Positions 7,796 through 16,086 of a stretch of DNA of 64,000 bases are shown here, one piece after another (within the stretch, counting starts at the first letter, position 1; each line of letters begins with the position of its first letter). The notes under the pieces are model-generated. The model worked only from the letters and a program-made list of their open reading frames with translations, made no database searches and was not told the origin of the DNA. Made by a program: the position numbers and the translations under genes. The stretch spans positions 4,426-68,425 of the forward strand of contig JAZQGO010000014.1 in NCBI GenBank assembly GCA_045540055.1, in the 5' to 3' direction. The DNA is from SIG565 sp045540055. GTDB taxonomy: Bacteria; Bacillota; Clostridia; Oscillospirales; Acutalibacteraceae.

Positions 7796-9173
7796 AAATC
7801 TTTAAAACGAGTGCCGCAACGGCGAAGTATATTAAAAGCGAAAAGGTATCAAGGATGGTTGTTACAAGCGGACTTGCCATAACGGCTGGGTCGAAGCCCA
7901 AACGCTTTGCAATGATTGGTAGGGTACAACCGATAAATTTTGCAACAACTACAACCAAGAATAAGGTTATACATACAACCGCCATTTCATATATAGCAAC
8001 CGTTACATCAAAGTTATTAAGCAGTAAGTAATCAATAAGATATAATTTACCGAAATTTATAACGCTGAGCGCCAAGCCGCAAATTGCCGAAACTCGAAGT
8101 TCTTTCCAAATAACGCGCCAGATATCACTGAATTCAACGTCACCGAGCGAGAGCGCACGAATAACTGTTACCGAAGCCTGACTACCCGAGTTGCCGCCCG
8201 TACCCATAAGCATTGGAATAAAAATGATGAGTGCGGCATAGGTGGTTAATTGCAATTCGAATTTGGAAATTATGGCACCTGTAAAGGTTGCCGAAATCAT
8301 AAGGAATAAGAGCCAAGGGATACGTGCTTTAAAGGTTTCAAACACACCTGTTTTAAGGTATGGTTTTTCACTTGGCAGTATAGCCGCCATTTTTTCTATA
8401 TCCTCCGACGCTTCCTCCTGAATAACGTCGATAGCATCGTCAACCGTAACGATACCCACAAGCCGCTTTTCGTTATCAACAACCGGCATTGCAATGTGGT
8501 TGTATTTATCAAAGAGAAGGGCAACCGATTCTTTATCCTCATCGGTCGAAACCGACATAACATTGGTGTCCATAATATCACGAATGATATCGGTTGGTTT
8601 TGCGAGAATAAGTGTACGAAGTGTTACACTACCCACTAACACGCGGTCACGCTGGGTAACGTAGCAGGTGTTTACCGTTTCCTTATCCAAGGCGGTTTTG
8701 TGTATATGCTCTAATGCGGCTTCAACAGTAACGTTTGATTTAAGATTTACAAACTCGGTAGTCATAACACTACCGACACTGTCCTCAGGATACTTAAGCA
8801 GTTCGTTAATATCCTTACGCATTTCAGGATTTGCTTGCTTTAAAATTCTGTTGACAACGTTTGCCGGCATTTCCTCAATAATATCTACCGCGTCGTCAAC
8901 ATACAATTCGTTAATGACATCTCTAAGCTCGCGGTCAGAGAAGCCCTTAACGAGTAGCTCTTGTAGGTCAGATTCCATTTCAACAAAGGTTTCTGCCGCA
9001 AGCTCTTTTGGTAGTAGCCTGAATAATTTCGGTAAAATATCTTCAGGCATATCTTCAAATAATGAAGCAATATCAACGCTATTCATCGTTACAAGCACGT
9101 CTTTAATAGTGCTGAATTTTCTGCTCTTAGCAAGGCTGAGTAGGGTATCACTGATTGTGATATTATTTTCCAT
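7794..9173 (-). CDS. mgtE: MgtE-type magnesium transporter
   Basis: Inner-membrane Mg2+ channel/transporter of 459 residues. The order is an N-terminal superhelical domain (about 1-120, many acidic residues), paired CBS domains (about 125-250) and five transmembrane helices (about 275-459). The GTGGNSGSQAS pore motif and the ASPLVTTILDTFSL segment with its conserved Asp are present. The start was moved to the ATG at 9173, seven bases after AAGGGAGG; an upstream in-frame start would add 16 residues and swallow this RBS. Its transcript has a leader of about 180 nt (see 9233-9316). Confidence 0.94.
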   Translation of the reverse strand: MENNITISDTLLSLAKSRKFSTIKDVLVTMNSVDIASLFEDMPEDILPKLFRLLPKELAAETFVEMESDLQELLVKGFSDRELRDVINELYVDDAVDIIEEMPANVVNRILKQANPEMRKDINELLKYPEDSVGSVMTTEFVNLKSNVTVEAALEHIHKTALDKETVNTCYVTQRDRVLVGSVTLRTLILAKPTDIIRDIMDTNVMSVSTDEDKESVALLFDKYNHIAMPVVDNEKRLVGIVTVDDAIDVIQEEASEDIEKMAAILPSEKPYLKTGVFETFKARIPWLLFLMISATFTGAIISKFELQLTTYAALIIFIPMLMGTGGNSGSQASVTVIRALSLGDVEFSDIWRVIWKELRVSAICGLALSVINFGKLYLIDYLLLNNFDVTVAIYEMAVVCITLFLVVVVAKFIGCTLPIIAKRLGFDPAVMASPLVTTILDTFSLLIYFAVAALVLKI

Positions 9174-9232
9174 TAGTCTTTCCTCCCTTAAATTATTTGC
9201 AGTGAACGGAAGTAAAGACACATCTTATGGCG

Positions 9233-9316
9233 TTAAAAATTAAACAGACGCATGTTTTCGGTCTGCAATTTTAAAATTCGCCCCAAAGGTGTGCTATTAC
9301 CACTGTCTGCGTCCAT
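9233..9316 (-). CDS. Possible 27-residue leader peptide of mgtE
   Basis: Inside the mgtE leader an ATG at 9316, seven bases after GAGGTG, opens a 27-codon ORF (starts MDADSGNSTPLGRI) that stops 59 bp before the mgtE start. GCAGAC occurs twice in it, and both copies can pair with CGTCTG near its 3' end. The second pairing gives a weak hairpin followed by TTTAATTTTT. This would suit an attenuation leader. Mg2+-responsive leader peptides exist for other transporters, but no relative of this one is known to me. It may be untranslated. Confidence 0.35.
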   Translation of the reverse strand: MDADSGNSTPLGRILKLQTENMRLFNF

Positions 9317-9361
9317 TTAATTTCACCTCTAATTTTATAAATTTGGCATAAGCCTGTTACT

Positions 9362-9390
9362 ATCTTAACATTGTAGCGTTTTTTAGTCAA
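9362..9390 (-). promoter_or_regulatory. Promoter for mgtE
   Basis: Minus-strand TTGACT (9385-9390) and TAAGAT (9362-9367), 17 bp spacing. It is divergent from the T-box promoter that starts at 9409. Confidence 0.6.
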
Positions 9391-9408
9391 CATTTTTCAA
9401 AAAAAGCC

Positions 9409-9437
9409 TTGACTTTTTATATGTAAAGTGATAATAT
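9409..9437 (+). promoter_or_regulatory. Promoter of the leucine T-box operon
   Basis: TTGACT (9409-9414) and TAATAT (9432-9437), 17 bp spacing, just upstream of T-box Stem I. Confidence 0.65.
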
Positions 9438-9453
9438 TTTCATATATTTTAAA

Positions 9454-9722
9454 TACTGTGATGGAATTATGCTTCTTATAATTTGCTTTCAGAGAGTTAT
9501 CGTTTGGTGCGAGGTAACACAGTTATAAATCGGCAGTCTCATTCCGGAGTAGAGCATTGAAGAACCTTTGGTTTTGTAGATTGCTACGGATGCCCCGTTA
9601 TCATGGCTTTGGGCTTGCTTGAGTCCTAATGAGTGACCGCTTGCGCGGTAATCAGGGTGGTACCACGGATAAATTATTCGTCCCTGAGATTGCTTTTATG
9701 CAGTCTCGGGGATTTTTTATTA
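9454..9722 (+). ncRNA. T-box riboswitch, predicted leucine (CUC) specifier
   Basis: Transcriptional T-box leader. Stem I begins TACTGTGATGGAAT. The AGAGAG and TTTGGTGCGAG distal motifs follow, then the conserved AGGGTGGTACCACGG at 9654-9668. The terminator pairs CCTGAGATTGC with GCAGTCTCGGG (9681-9712) and runs into TTTTTT. The basal helix is TACT/AGTA and the next helix GGAA/TTCC. Using the register [codon]-N-[helix]-GGAG/TGAG shared by all three T-boxes here, the specifier is CTC at 9538-9540, i.e. Leu. Uncharged tRNA-Leu should favour read-through into the LeuA-like operon. The T-box class is certain; the codon is inferred. Confidence 0.93.
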
Positions 9723-9755
9723 CCCGAGCAAAAATTATTTTGAGAGAGGTATATA

Positions 9756-11150
9756 ATGATGAAAATAAGAATTGCAGACCGAACCTTGTGCCGTGATGCC
9801 GGCGCTTTTACGTTTAAGGAGAAAATTGAAATTTCAAGACAATTAGATAAATTAAACGTTGATATAATTGAGCTTCCCGAAATTGTAAACGTTAAGGCCG
9901 ACACACTTCTTATAAAGACAATATCTTCCTTTGTTAAGGATGGTGTTTTGTCTGTTGCTGCGCCTCTTACTGTGGAGGGTGTTAATAACACCGCCGATGC
10001 ACTCAATTCTACAAAGCACCCGCGCCTTCGTATTGAAGTGCCCACTTCAACCGTTGGTATGGAGTACATCTGTCATAAGAAAGCCCCCGCAATGATTGAG
10101 CTTGTTAAAAAGCTAATTGTTGCCGCCAAAAATAGAGTAGATGACGTTGAGCTTTGCTTATTTGATGCTACACGCGCCGAAAATGAGGTTTTAAAAGAAA
10201 TGATTTCGGTAGCAATTGAGAACGGTGTTAGCGCAATTACCTTGTGCGATAATGCCGCCGAAATGTTGCCCGATGAGTTTAGTGAGTTTGTCGGCAAAAT
10301 TACAAAAGAAATTGATACTGATAAGGTATCGGTTGCAGTAATGTGCGACAATAAAAACGGTCTTGCCGTTGCAAATGCCGTTTTGTCGGTTAAAAATGGT
10401 GCTAACGTTATTAAAACCGATATTGACGGCAATATTTCCTCACTTATGACTGTTGGCTCAATTATTAAAAATGCGGCTCAAAATTACGGCTTTACTTCAC
10501 AGCTTAAATTAACCGAGCTTAATCGCATTTATAACCAGATAAATTGGATAATCGGTAATTCTAAAAATCAAAAGAATATTGTTTCATCACAAGATTTCGA
10601 TAATAATGAATTTGCTCTTAATAACAACGATACAGCAGAAGCCGTTGTTTCTGCTGTATATAAACTTGGTTACGATTTAAGCGAAGAGGACAACGCAAAG
10701 GTTTATGAGGAGTTTTTGCGTGTCAGCGAAAAGAAAAGCGTTACCGTGAGAGAGCTTGATGCTATTGTTGCAAGTGTAGCATTACAGGTGCCGACCACCT
10801 ATAAACTCGTAAGTTATTTGATAAACAACGGTAATATTATATCGGCAACTGCACAAATCACGCTCGAAAAAGACGGCAAAGCATTGCAGGGCGTCAGCAT
10901 TGGCGACGGACCTATTGATGCAGCCTTCTTAGCGATTGAACAGATAATCGGTCACCGTTACGAATTGGATGATTTTCAAATTCAGTCGGTAACCGAGGGT
11001 ACTGAGGCTATGGGCTCGGCTGTAGTAAAGCTTCGCTCGGGTGGCAAGCTTTACTCGGGTAACGGTATTTCAACCGATATTATCGGTGCTGCCATTAGGG
11101 CATATCTTGCTGCCGTAAACAAGATTGTTTACGAGGAGGTTAATATATGA
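9756..11150 (+). CDS. LeuA-like (2-isopropylmalate synthase family) protein with altered metal site
   Basis: Homologue of 2-isopropylmalate synthase, 464 residues. The N-terminal HMGL-type TIM barrel (1-270) keeps a variant of the opening motif (DRTLCRDAG at 8-16; usual DTTLRDGEQ). It also keeps an FDATR segment near 136. The zinc-binding CHND motif is replaced: MCDNKNGLAVAN at 196-207 puts Met196 and Asp198 where two metal-ligand histidines are expected. The C-terminal LeuA dimerisation/leucine-binding domain (about 325-464: SIGDGPIDAAF, SVTEGTEAMG) is well conserved. It is first gene of the Leu T-box operon and overlaps the next by 4 bp. It may be a leucine sensor, a scaffold, or an enzyme with different chemistry. 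Ordinary IPMS activity is doubtful. Confidence 0.82.
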   Translation: MMKIRIADRTLCRDAGAFTFKEKIEISRQLDKLNVDIIELPEIVNVKADTLLIKTISSFVKDGVLSVAAPLTVEGVNNTADALNSTKHPRLRIEVPTSTVGMEYICHKKAPAMIELVKKLIVAAKNRVDDVELCLFDATRAENEVLKEMISVAIENGVSAITLCDNAAEMLPDEFSEFVGKITKEIDTDKVSVAVMCDNKNGLAVANAVLSVKNGANVIKTDIDGNISSLMTVGSIIKNAAQNYGFTSQLKLTELNRIYNQINWIIGNSKNQKNIVSSQDFDNNEFALNNNDTAEAVVSAVYKLGYDLSEEDNAKVYEEFLRVSEKKSVTVRELDAIVASVALQVPTTYKLVSYLINNGNIISATAQITLEKDGKALQGVSIGDGPIDAAFLAIEQIIGHRYELDDFQIQSVTEGTEAMGSAVVKLRSGGKLYSGNGISTDIIGAAIRAYLAAVNKIVYEEVNI

Positions 11151-13645
11151 AACTCTCTTTCTCAACAAAGGGTTGGCACGGCAATTCCTTCGACGAGTTT
11201 TGTGAAATAGCACAAAATCTCAATTTCAAGGGTATTGAGCTGCACAATATTTACAACCCGTTTTTCACCGAAAAGGATGGCGCATTTTACGATTATGCCG
11301 CCAATGCTACAGTGCGCAAATTGTACGAAAAGAAATTAAGCTTACCCTGTATTGATACAATTTGTAATCCGTGCGACGTCACTAAACGGGAAGAAACTAT
11401 TAAAGAAATAACAAAGTGTATGCAAATTTCTAAAAATTTACATATACCTTACGTTAGAATTCGCGCGATTAGTGATGAATCGGCCACGAATGTAATCGAA
11501 ATTATGGCAAACGTTATTTCTGAAATATTACCGATAGCTGTTGAAAATAATATCACAATTTTGGTTGAAACCTGCGGTGTGTATTGTGATACTGCAGCTT
11601 TGCGAGATTTACTCGAAAGATTTGCGTCTGATAATCTTGCAGCACTTTGGGATATGTATTCTACTTATTTTTGTGGAAACGAATCGGCAGACACCACAAT
11701 TAAAAATCTTGGTGCCTACGTTCGTCACGTTCATATAAAAGATGCGGTAAAGAACGGCGATACAACCGAATTTTGTCTTTTGGGCGAGGGTGAATTGCCG
11801 ATAAACGAAATGATGAACGCTCTGCGCTCGGTTAATTTTGATGAGTTTATTTCGCTTGAATGGGACCCTAAATGGTGTGAAGAGCTTGACGATATGGAGA
11901 TAATTTTCTCGCAGTTTGTTAACTTTATGCGCCAGTTTGGTGATACCTCAAAAAGCGATTCGGCGCTTTATTATAACCGCGCACATACCGGTAAATACGT
12001 TTGGGAGAAGGACAGACTTATTGATTTAACCTTCTCACAGGTGCTTGACCGCATGGTCGAGGAATTTCCCGACCAATATGCCTTTAAATATACAACACTT
12101 GATTATACAAGAACGTACAGTGAATTTAGGGATGACGTTGATGCATTTGCAAGGACGCTCATCTCACTCGGTGTAAAGGCAGGCTCACATGTTGCCGTTT
12201 GGGCTTCAAACGTACCGCAGTGGTATATTGCCTTTTGGGCAACCGTTAAAATCGGTGCCGTTCTTGTAACTGTTAATACTGCTTACAAAATTCACGAAAT
12301 TGAGTATCTTTTAAAGCAGTCAGACACCCATACTTTAATTATGACCGAGGGCGGTAAAGACTGTAATTACGGTGATGTAATTTCTGAATTGTGCCCCGAG
12401 CTTAGCAGTACTAAAGCAGGGGAGCCGTTGCACGCAAAACGGTTACCTTTTTTGCGCAACGTAATTACGGTTGGTTACAGACTTAAGGGCTGCCTTACCT
12501 GGAGTGAGGCTCTTGGACGCGCTTCACAGGTGCCGATTAGTGAGGTGTACAGACTCGCCGCCGCGGTTGAAAAAGACGACGTATGTAATATGCAGTACAC
12601 CTCGGGTACGACAGGCTTCCCGAAGGGCGTAATGCTTACACATTATAACGTTGTAAACAATGGTAAATATATCGGCGACCATATGGAATTATCAACCGCT
12701 GACCGAATGATGATTCAGGTGCCGATGTTCCATTGCTTTGGTATGGTGCTTTCCATGACTGCTTCGATGACACACGGCGCCACTATGTGTCCGCTACCTT
12801 ATTTTTCACCCAAATCGGCACTTGCTTGCATAAATTCAGAGCGTGTAACAACCTTTAATGGTGTGCCCACGATGTTTATTGCAATGATGGAGCATCCCGA
12901 TTTCCCGAAAACCGATTTTTCCCATATTCGTGTCGGCATTATGGCGGGCTCAAACTGTCCTGCAGATTTGATGAAAAAGGCTACCGAGGTTATGAATATG
13001 CGTGAGATTGTTTCGGTTTATGGTCAGACAGAGGCGTCCCCGGGTTGTACGATGAGCAGCTACTACGATTCGTTAACCGTTCGCACCGAAACTGTCGGCA
13101 GTGCCTTCGCTAACGTTGAATGTAAAATTGTTGACCCCGAAACAGGTGATGAGTGTCCTAACGGTGTCAACGGCGAATTTGTTGCACGCGGTTATAATAT
13201 TATGAAGGGCTATTACAAAATGCCTACCGCTACGGCTGAGGCTATCGACGAAAACGGATGGCTTCATACAGGCGACCTTGCTTGCAAGGATGATGACGGT
13301 AATTACCGAATTACAGGCAGACTTAAGGATATGATTATTCGCGGCGGCGAAAATATCTATCCTAAAGAAATTGAGGAATTCATTTACACCTGTGACAAGG
13401 TAAGTGACGTGCAGGTTATCGGTGTGCCCGATAAACAGTACGGTGAGGAGATTATGGCGTGTATCATCCTAAAGGAAGGCGAAACAATGACCGAGGATGA
13501 GATGAAGAAGTACATTTCTGACCATATGGCGCGTCATAAAGTGCCGAGATATATCGATTTTGTTGATTCCTTCCCGATGAATGCGGCAGGTAAGATATTA
13601 AAATACAAAATGCGGGAGGATGCGGTTAAAAAGCTTGGCTTATAA
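11147..13645 (+). CDS. Fusion: xylose-isomerase-like TIM barrel + AMP-forming acyl-CoA synthetase
   Basis: Single 832-residue ORF without a frameshift. Residues 1-265 form a sugar-phosphate isomerase/epimerase-type (AP endonuclease 2) barrel with the likely metal residues in VETCG, LWDMYS, HVHIKD and LEWDPKW. Residues about 295-832 are a full ANL-family ligase: TSGTTGFPKG at about 484, VYGQTEASPG, HTGDLA, GRLKDMIIRGGENIYPKE, and the catalytic lysine in NAAGKILKYK near 813. The ligase half resembles medium/short-chain fatty acyl-CoA synthetases. Being under a Leu T-box, its acid substrate may be isovalerate (inference). The substrate of the barrel is unknown. Confidence 0.9.
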   Translation: MKLSFSTKGWHGNSFDEFCEIAQNLNFKGIELHNIYNPFFTEKDGAFYDYAANATVRKLYEKKLSLPCIDTICNPCDVTKREETIKEITKCMQISKNLHIPYVRIRAISDESATNVIEIMANVISEILPIAVENNITILVETCGVYCDTAALRDLLERFASDNLAALWDMYSTYFCGNESADTTIKNLGAYVRHVHIKDAVKNGDTTEFCLLGEGELPINEMMNALRSVNFDEFISLEWDPKWCEELDDMEIIFSQFVNFMRQFGDTSKSDSALYYNRAHTGKYVWEKDRLIDLTFSQVLDRMVEEFPDQYAFKYTTLDYTRTYSEFRDDVDAFARTLISLGVKAGSHVAVWASNVPQWYIAFWATVKIGAVLVTVNTAYKIHEIEYLLKQSDTHTLIMTEGGKDCNYGDVISELCPELSSTKAGEPLHAKRLPFLRNVITVGYRLKGCLTWSEALGRASQVPISEVYRLAAAVEKDDVCNMQYTSGTTGFPKGVMLTHYNVVNNGKYIGDHMELSTADRMMIQVPMFHCFGMVLSMTASMTHGATMCPLPYFSPKSALACINSERVTTFNGVPTMFIAMMEHPDFPKTDFSHIRVGIMAGSNCPADLMKKATEVMNMREIVSVYGQTEASPGCTMSSYYDSLTVRTETVGSAFANVECKIVDPETGDECPNGVNGEFVARGYNIMKGYYKMPTATAEAIDENGWLHTGDLACKDDDGNYRITGRLKDMIIRGGENIYPKEIEEFIYTCDKVSDVQVIGVPDKQYGEEIMACIILKEGETMTEDEMKKYISDHMARHKVPRYIDFVDSFPMNAAGKILKYKMREDAVKKLGL

Positions 13646-13678
13646 TATGTCAATACTTTATTTACTGCATAAAATGTA

Positions 13679-14473
13679 ATGTATCCGATTATTGATTGCC
13701 ATTGTCATATTTATCCCGATAAAATTGCCGAGAAGGCGTCTCTTGCTACCGGTAAATTCTACGATATACCAATGAGATATAATGGTACTGCGGCGGAATT
13801 AAGTGAAATAGGTGACACTGCACAAATTTCACACTATATTGTTTTTTCTGTTGCGACAACACCGAAACAGGTTGCCTCAATAAATAATTTTATTGCGACA
13901 CTTGTATCTCAAAACAGCAATATGACAGGACTTGGTACTCTGCATCCCGACAGTGAAGATTTAGAGAGGGATATAGAAAACATTATTTCCTTAGGGTTAC
14001 GGGGTGTTAAATTACACCCTGATATCCAAGGCTTTAAAATTGACGACTACCGTTGTCTTAAGATTTACGAGTTGTGTGAAGGCAAATTACCTGTGTTAAT
14101 TCACACAGGTGACGCGCGGTACGATATGTCTAACCCTAACAGACTCAAGCCAATTCTCGAAACCTATACCGATTTAACTGTAATAGGTGCTCATTTTGGC
14201 GGTTATTCTGTTTGGGAGAGCGCGGTCGAGCAACTAAAAGATTACAATAACTTTTTTGTCGACACGTCATCAACCTTTCCGTTCATAACAAGAGAACAGG
14301 CTGTAGAATTCATTAGGACCTACGGTGCAGATAAGATTATGTTTGGTACCGATTACCCAATGTGGAATCCAAAGGATGAGGTCGACTATCTCTTAAGCCT
14401 TGGTCTTAGTGAGGACGAGTATAGAAAAATTTTTTGCAAAAATGCTCAAAAGTTGTTTAATATTAGGCTTTAA
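13679..14473 (+). CDS. Amidohydrolase-family (TIM-barrel) metal hydrolase
   Basis: Amidohydrolase-2 type protein of 264 residues. The metal-binding N-terminal motif DCHCHIYPD (6-14), the GVKLHPD segment near 117, HTGDAR near 139, GAHFGG near 162 and FGTDYPMW near 221 give the expected HxH, His, His and Asp ligands. Members are hydrolases or decarboxylases; the substrate here is not evident. It begins 33 bp after the ligase fusion, without a clear Shine-Dalgarno and with an ATG-TAA just before, so it may be translated weakly or by coupling. It is probably the last gene of the Leu T-box transcript. No terminator hairpin was seen before the next promoter. Confidence 0.8.
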   Translation: MYPIIDCHCHIYPDKIAEKASLATGKFYDIPMRYNGTAAELSEIGDTAQISHYIVFSVATTPKQVASINNFIATLVSQNSNMTGLGTLHPDSEDLERDIENIISLGLRGVKLHPDIQGFKIDDYRCLKIYELCEGKLPVLIHTGDARYDMSNPNRLKPILETYTDLTVIGAHFGGYSVWESAVEQLKDYNNFFVDTSSTFPFITREQAVEFIRTYGADKIMFGTDYPMWNPKDEVDYLLSLGLSEDEYRKIFCKNAQKLFNIRL

Positions 14474-14485
14474 ACCATTTTTTAG

Positions 14486-14514
14486 TTGACAGAGCTTAAT
14501 TTCTGTGTTATTAT
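14486..14514 (+). promoter_or_regulatory. Promoter of the lysC-lysA operon
   Basis: TTGACA (14486-14491) and TATTAT (14509-14514), 17 bp spacing, ending just before the riboswitch aptamer. Confidence 0.75.
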
Positions 14515-14521
14515 CTTTGGA

Positions 14522-14690
14522 GTGATAGAGGTGCGTTTGATTATTAGTAATCGCGGTGCAAAAGCCTGGCAGGCGTTGCCGTGATGAAAGGGGTCGGCGC
14601 CGAAGTCGGTTGTTGCCAACAACCGTTCTGGCAAATTGGGTTAAGACCTTATTTGTTGTCGCAGTTATCTGCGGAGTGCTATCTGCTCAA
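14522..14690 (+). ncRNA. Lysine riboswitch (L-box)
   Basis: The characteristic blocks appear in order: GATAGAGGTGCG at the 5' end, GATGAAAGGGGTCGGCGCCGAAG, a GTTGTTGCCAACAAC arm, TCTGG, and the closing GCGGAGTGCTATCTGC. GATAGAG at the start pairs with CTATCT at the end to make P1. A terminator hairpin follows at 14706 and shares the CTATC/GATAG repertoire with P1, so lysine binding should favour termination before lysC. The downstream genes (aspartokinase, DAP decarboxylase) fit exactly. Confidence 0.93.
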
Positions 14691-14705
14691 CATTTTCGTT
14701 TTGGC

Positions 14706-14736
14706 GGATAGTCGTTTTTGCGGCTATCCTTTTTTT
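14706..14736 (+). terminator. Terminator of the lysine riboswitch
   Basis: GGATAGTCG pairs with CGGCTATCC over TTTTTG and is followed by seven Ts; 27 bp upstream of lysC. Confidence 0.9.
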
Positions 14737-14763
14737 AAGTATTTTATTTATGGGGGAAAACTC

Positions 14764-16086
14764 ATGTTAAAGGTATTAAAATTCGGCGGTAGTTCGCTTG
14801 CTGATGCCAATCAATTCAGAAAGGTTGCCGATATAATTAAGGCGGAAAAAGAGCGTCGTTATATAGTAGCTTCCGCACCTGGTAAGCGTTTTGCAAACGA
14901 CATTAAAATTACCGATATGTTGCTTGATTGCTTCGAGCATCTGTACGATGAGGAATATGCTGAGGCAAGCTTTAAGGCTATCGAAAACCGATATAGAGAA
15001 ATTATTGCTGATTTGGGTCTTGATTTCTCTTTAGAGGAAGATTTTAAAAACATAAGAACTGCCTTTATAAACCACGCAGGCCGTGATTTCTTTGCAAGCC
15101 GAGGTGAATATCTTAACGCCAAAATTCTTGCAAAATATCTTGATTATAAGTTTGTAGATGCAGGCTCTTGCATTTTCTTTAATAATGACGGCTCGCTTGA
15201 CACCGAAAAAACAAATATTACAATAGCTAAGGTGCTCGAAAAGTACGAGTATGCTGTTTTACCCGGTTTCTATGGTTCAATGCCTAACGGTACCATTAAA
15301 ACATTTTCACGTGGCGGCTCTGATATAACTGGCTCATTAGTTGCACGTGCCGTTCTTGCTGACGTTTATGAGAATTGGACCGATGTTTCGGGTCTTTTGA
15401 TGGTTGACCCGAGAATTGTTGATAATCCCAAAACGGTTAGCGAGATTACCTATCGTGAGCTTCGTGAGCTTTCATATATGGGTGCTACCGTTCTGCACGA
15501 GGAGGCAATTTTCCCCGTACGTAAGGCTGGCATACCGATAAATATTAAAAACACCAATGCGCCTGAGGATAAGGGTACAATGATTGTTTCAAAAGCAACA
15601 ACCGATTCTACCGAAACGGTTATTACAGGCGTTGCAGGCTTGCCCGGTTTTACCGCAATTTATATCGAAAAAGATATGATGAATTCTGAGGTAGGCTTTA
15701 CAAGACGAGTTCTTGAAACACTCGAAAACCATAATATTTGCTTTGAGCATTTACCGAGTGGTATTGATACCATGTCAATCGTGCTTCGTTCGGATGATAT
15801 TAAGGAATTTAAGGGTAATATTACGGCAGATATTGTTAAAAAGGTTAATCCTGATTCCATTACCTTGCTTGAAAATTTAGCTCTGGTTGCGGTTGTTGGT
15901 CGTGGTATGATTCGTGCCGCAGGTACCGCCGCAAAGATTTTCAAGGCACTTGCTGACGAAAATATAAATATCAGAATGATTGACCAAGGTTCAAGTGAGC
16001 TTAATATTATCATCGGTGTTGAGGACAAAGATTATAAAAATGCTATTAAGGCAATTTACAACAAGTTTGTTAATGAGGAAAAATAA
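14764..16086 (+). CDS. lysC: Aspartate kinase
   Basis: Phosphorylates aspartate, the first step toward lysine, methionine and threonine. 440 residues, starting KVLKFGGSS, the kinase signature. The kinase domain occupies about 1-295 (SRGGSDITGSLVAR near 180). Two ACT regulatory domains lie at about 305-440, indicating feedback control. The ATG at 14764 is chosen because GGGGGA sits 8 nt upstream; an in-frame ATG 183 bp earlier lies inside the riboswitch and is rejected. It is controlled by the lysine riboswitch and overlaps lysA by one base (TAATG). Confidence 0.95.
   Translation: MLKVLKFGGSSLADANQFRKVADIIKAEKERRYIVASAPGKRFANDIKITDMLLDCFEHLYDEEYAEASFKAIENRYREIIADLGLDFSLEEDFKNIRTAFINHAGRDFFASRGEYLNAKILAKYLDYKFVDAGSCIFFNNDGSLDTEKTNITIAKVLEKYEYAVLPGFYGSMPNGTIKTFSRGGSDITGSLVARAVLADVYENWTDVSGLLMVDPRIVDNPKTVSEITYRELRELSYMGATVLHEEAIFPVRKAGIPINIKNTNAPEDKGTMIVSKATTDSTETVITGVAGLPGFTAIYIEKDMMNSEVGFTRRVLETLENHNICFEHLPSGIDTMSIVLRSDDIKEFKGNITADIVKKVNPDSITLLENLALVAVVGRGMIRAAGTAAKIFKALADENINIRMIDQGSSELNIIIGVEDKDYKNAIKAIYNKFVNEEK

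Noticed and set aside
8668..9243. Long Ser/Leu-rich plus-strand ORF opposite mgtE
   Set aside because: Antisense shadow of a well-conserved gene with no RBS or domain.
9174..9361. M-box magnesium riboswitch expected before mgtE
   Set aside because: None of the conserved M-box blocks could be found in the leader.
14581..14763. In-frame N-terminal extension of aspartokinase
   Set aside because: It lies inside the lysine riboswitch and its terminator, has no RBS, and the family start KVLKFGGSS follows the ATG at 14764 with GGGGGA upstream.
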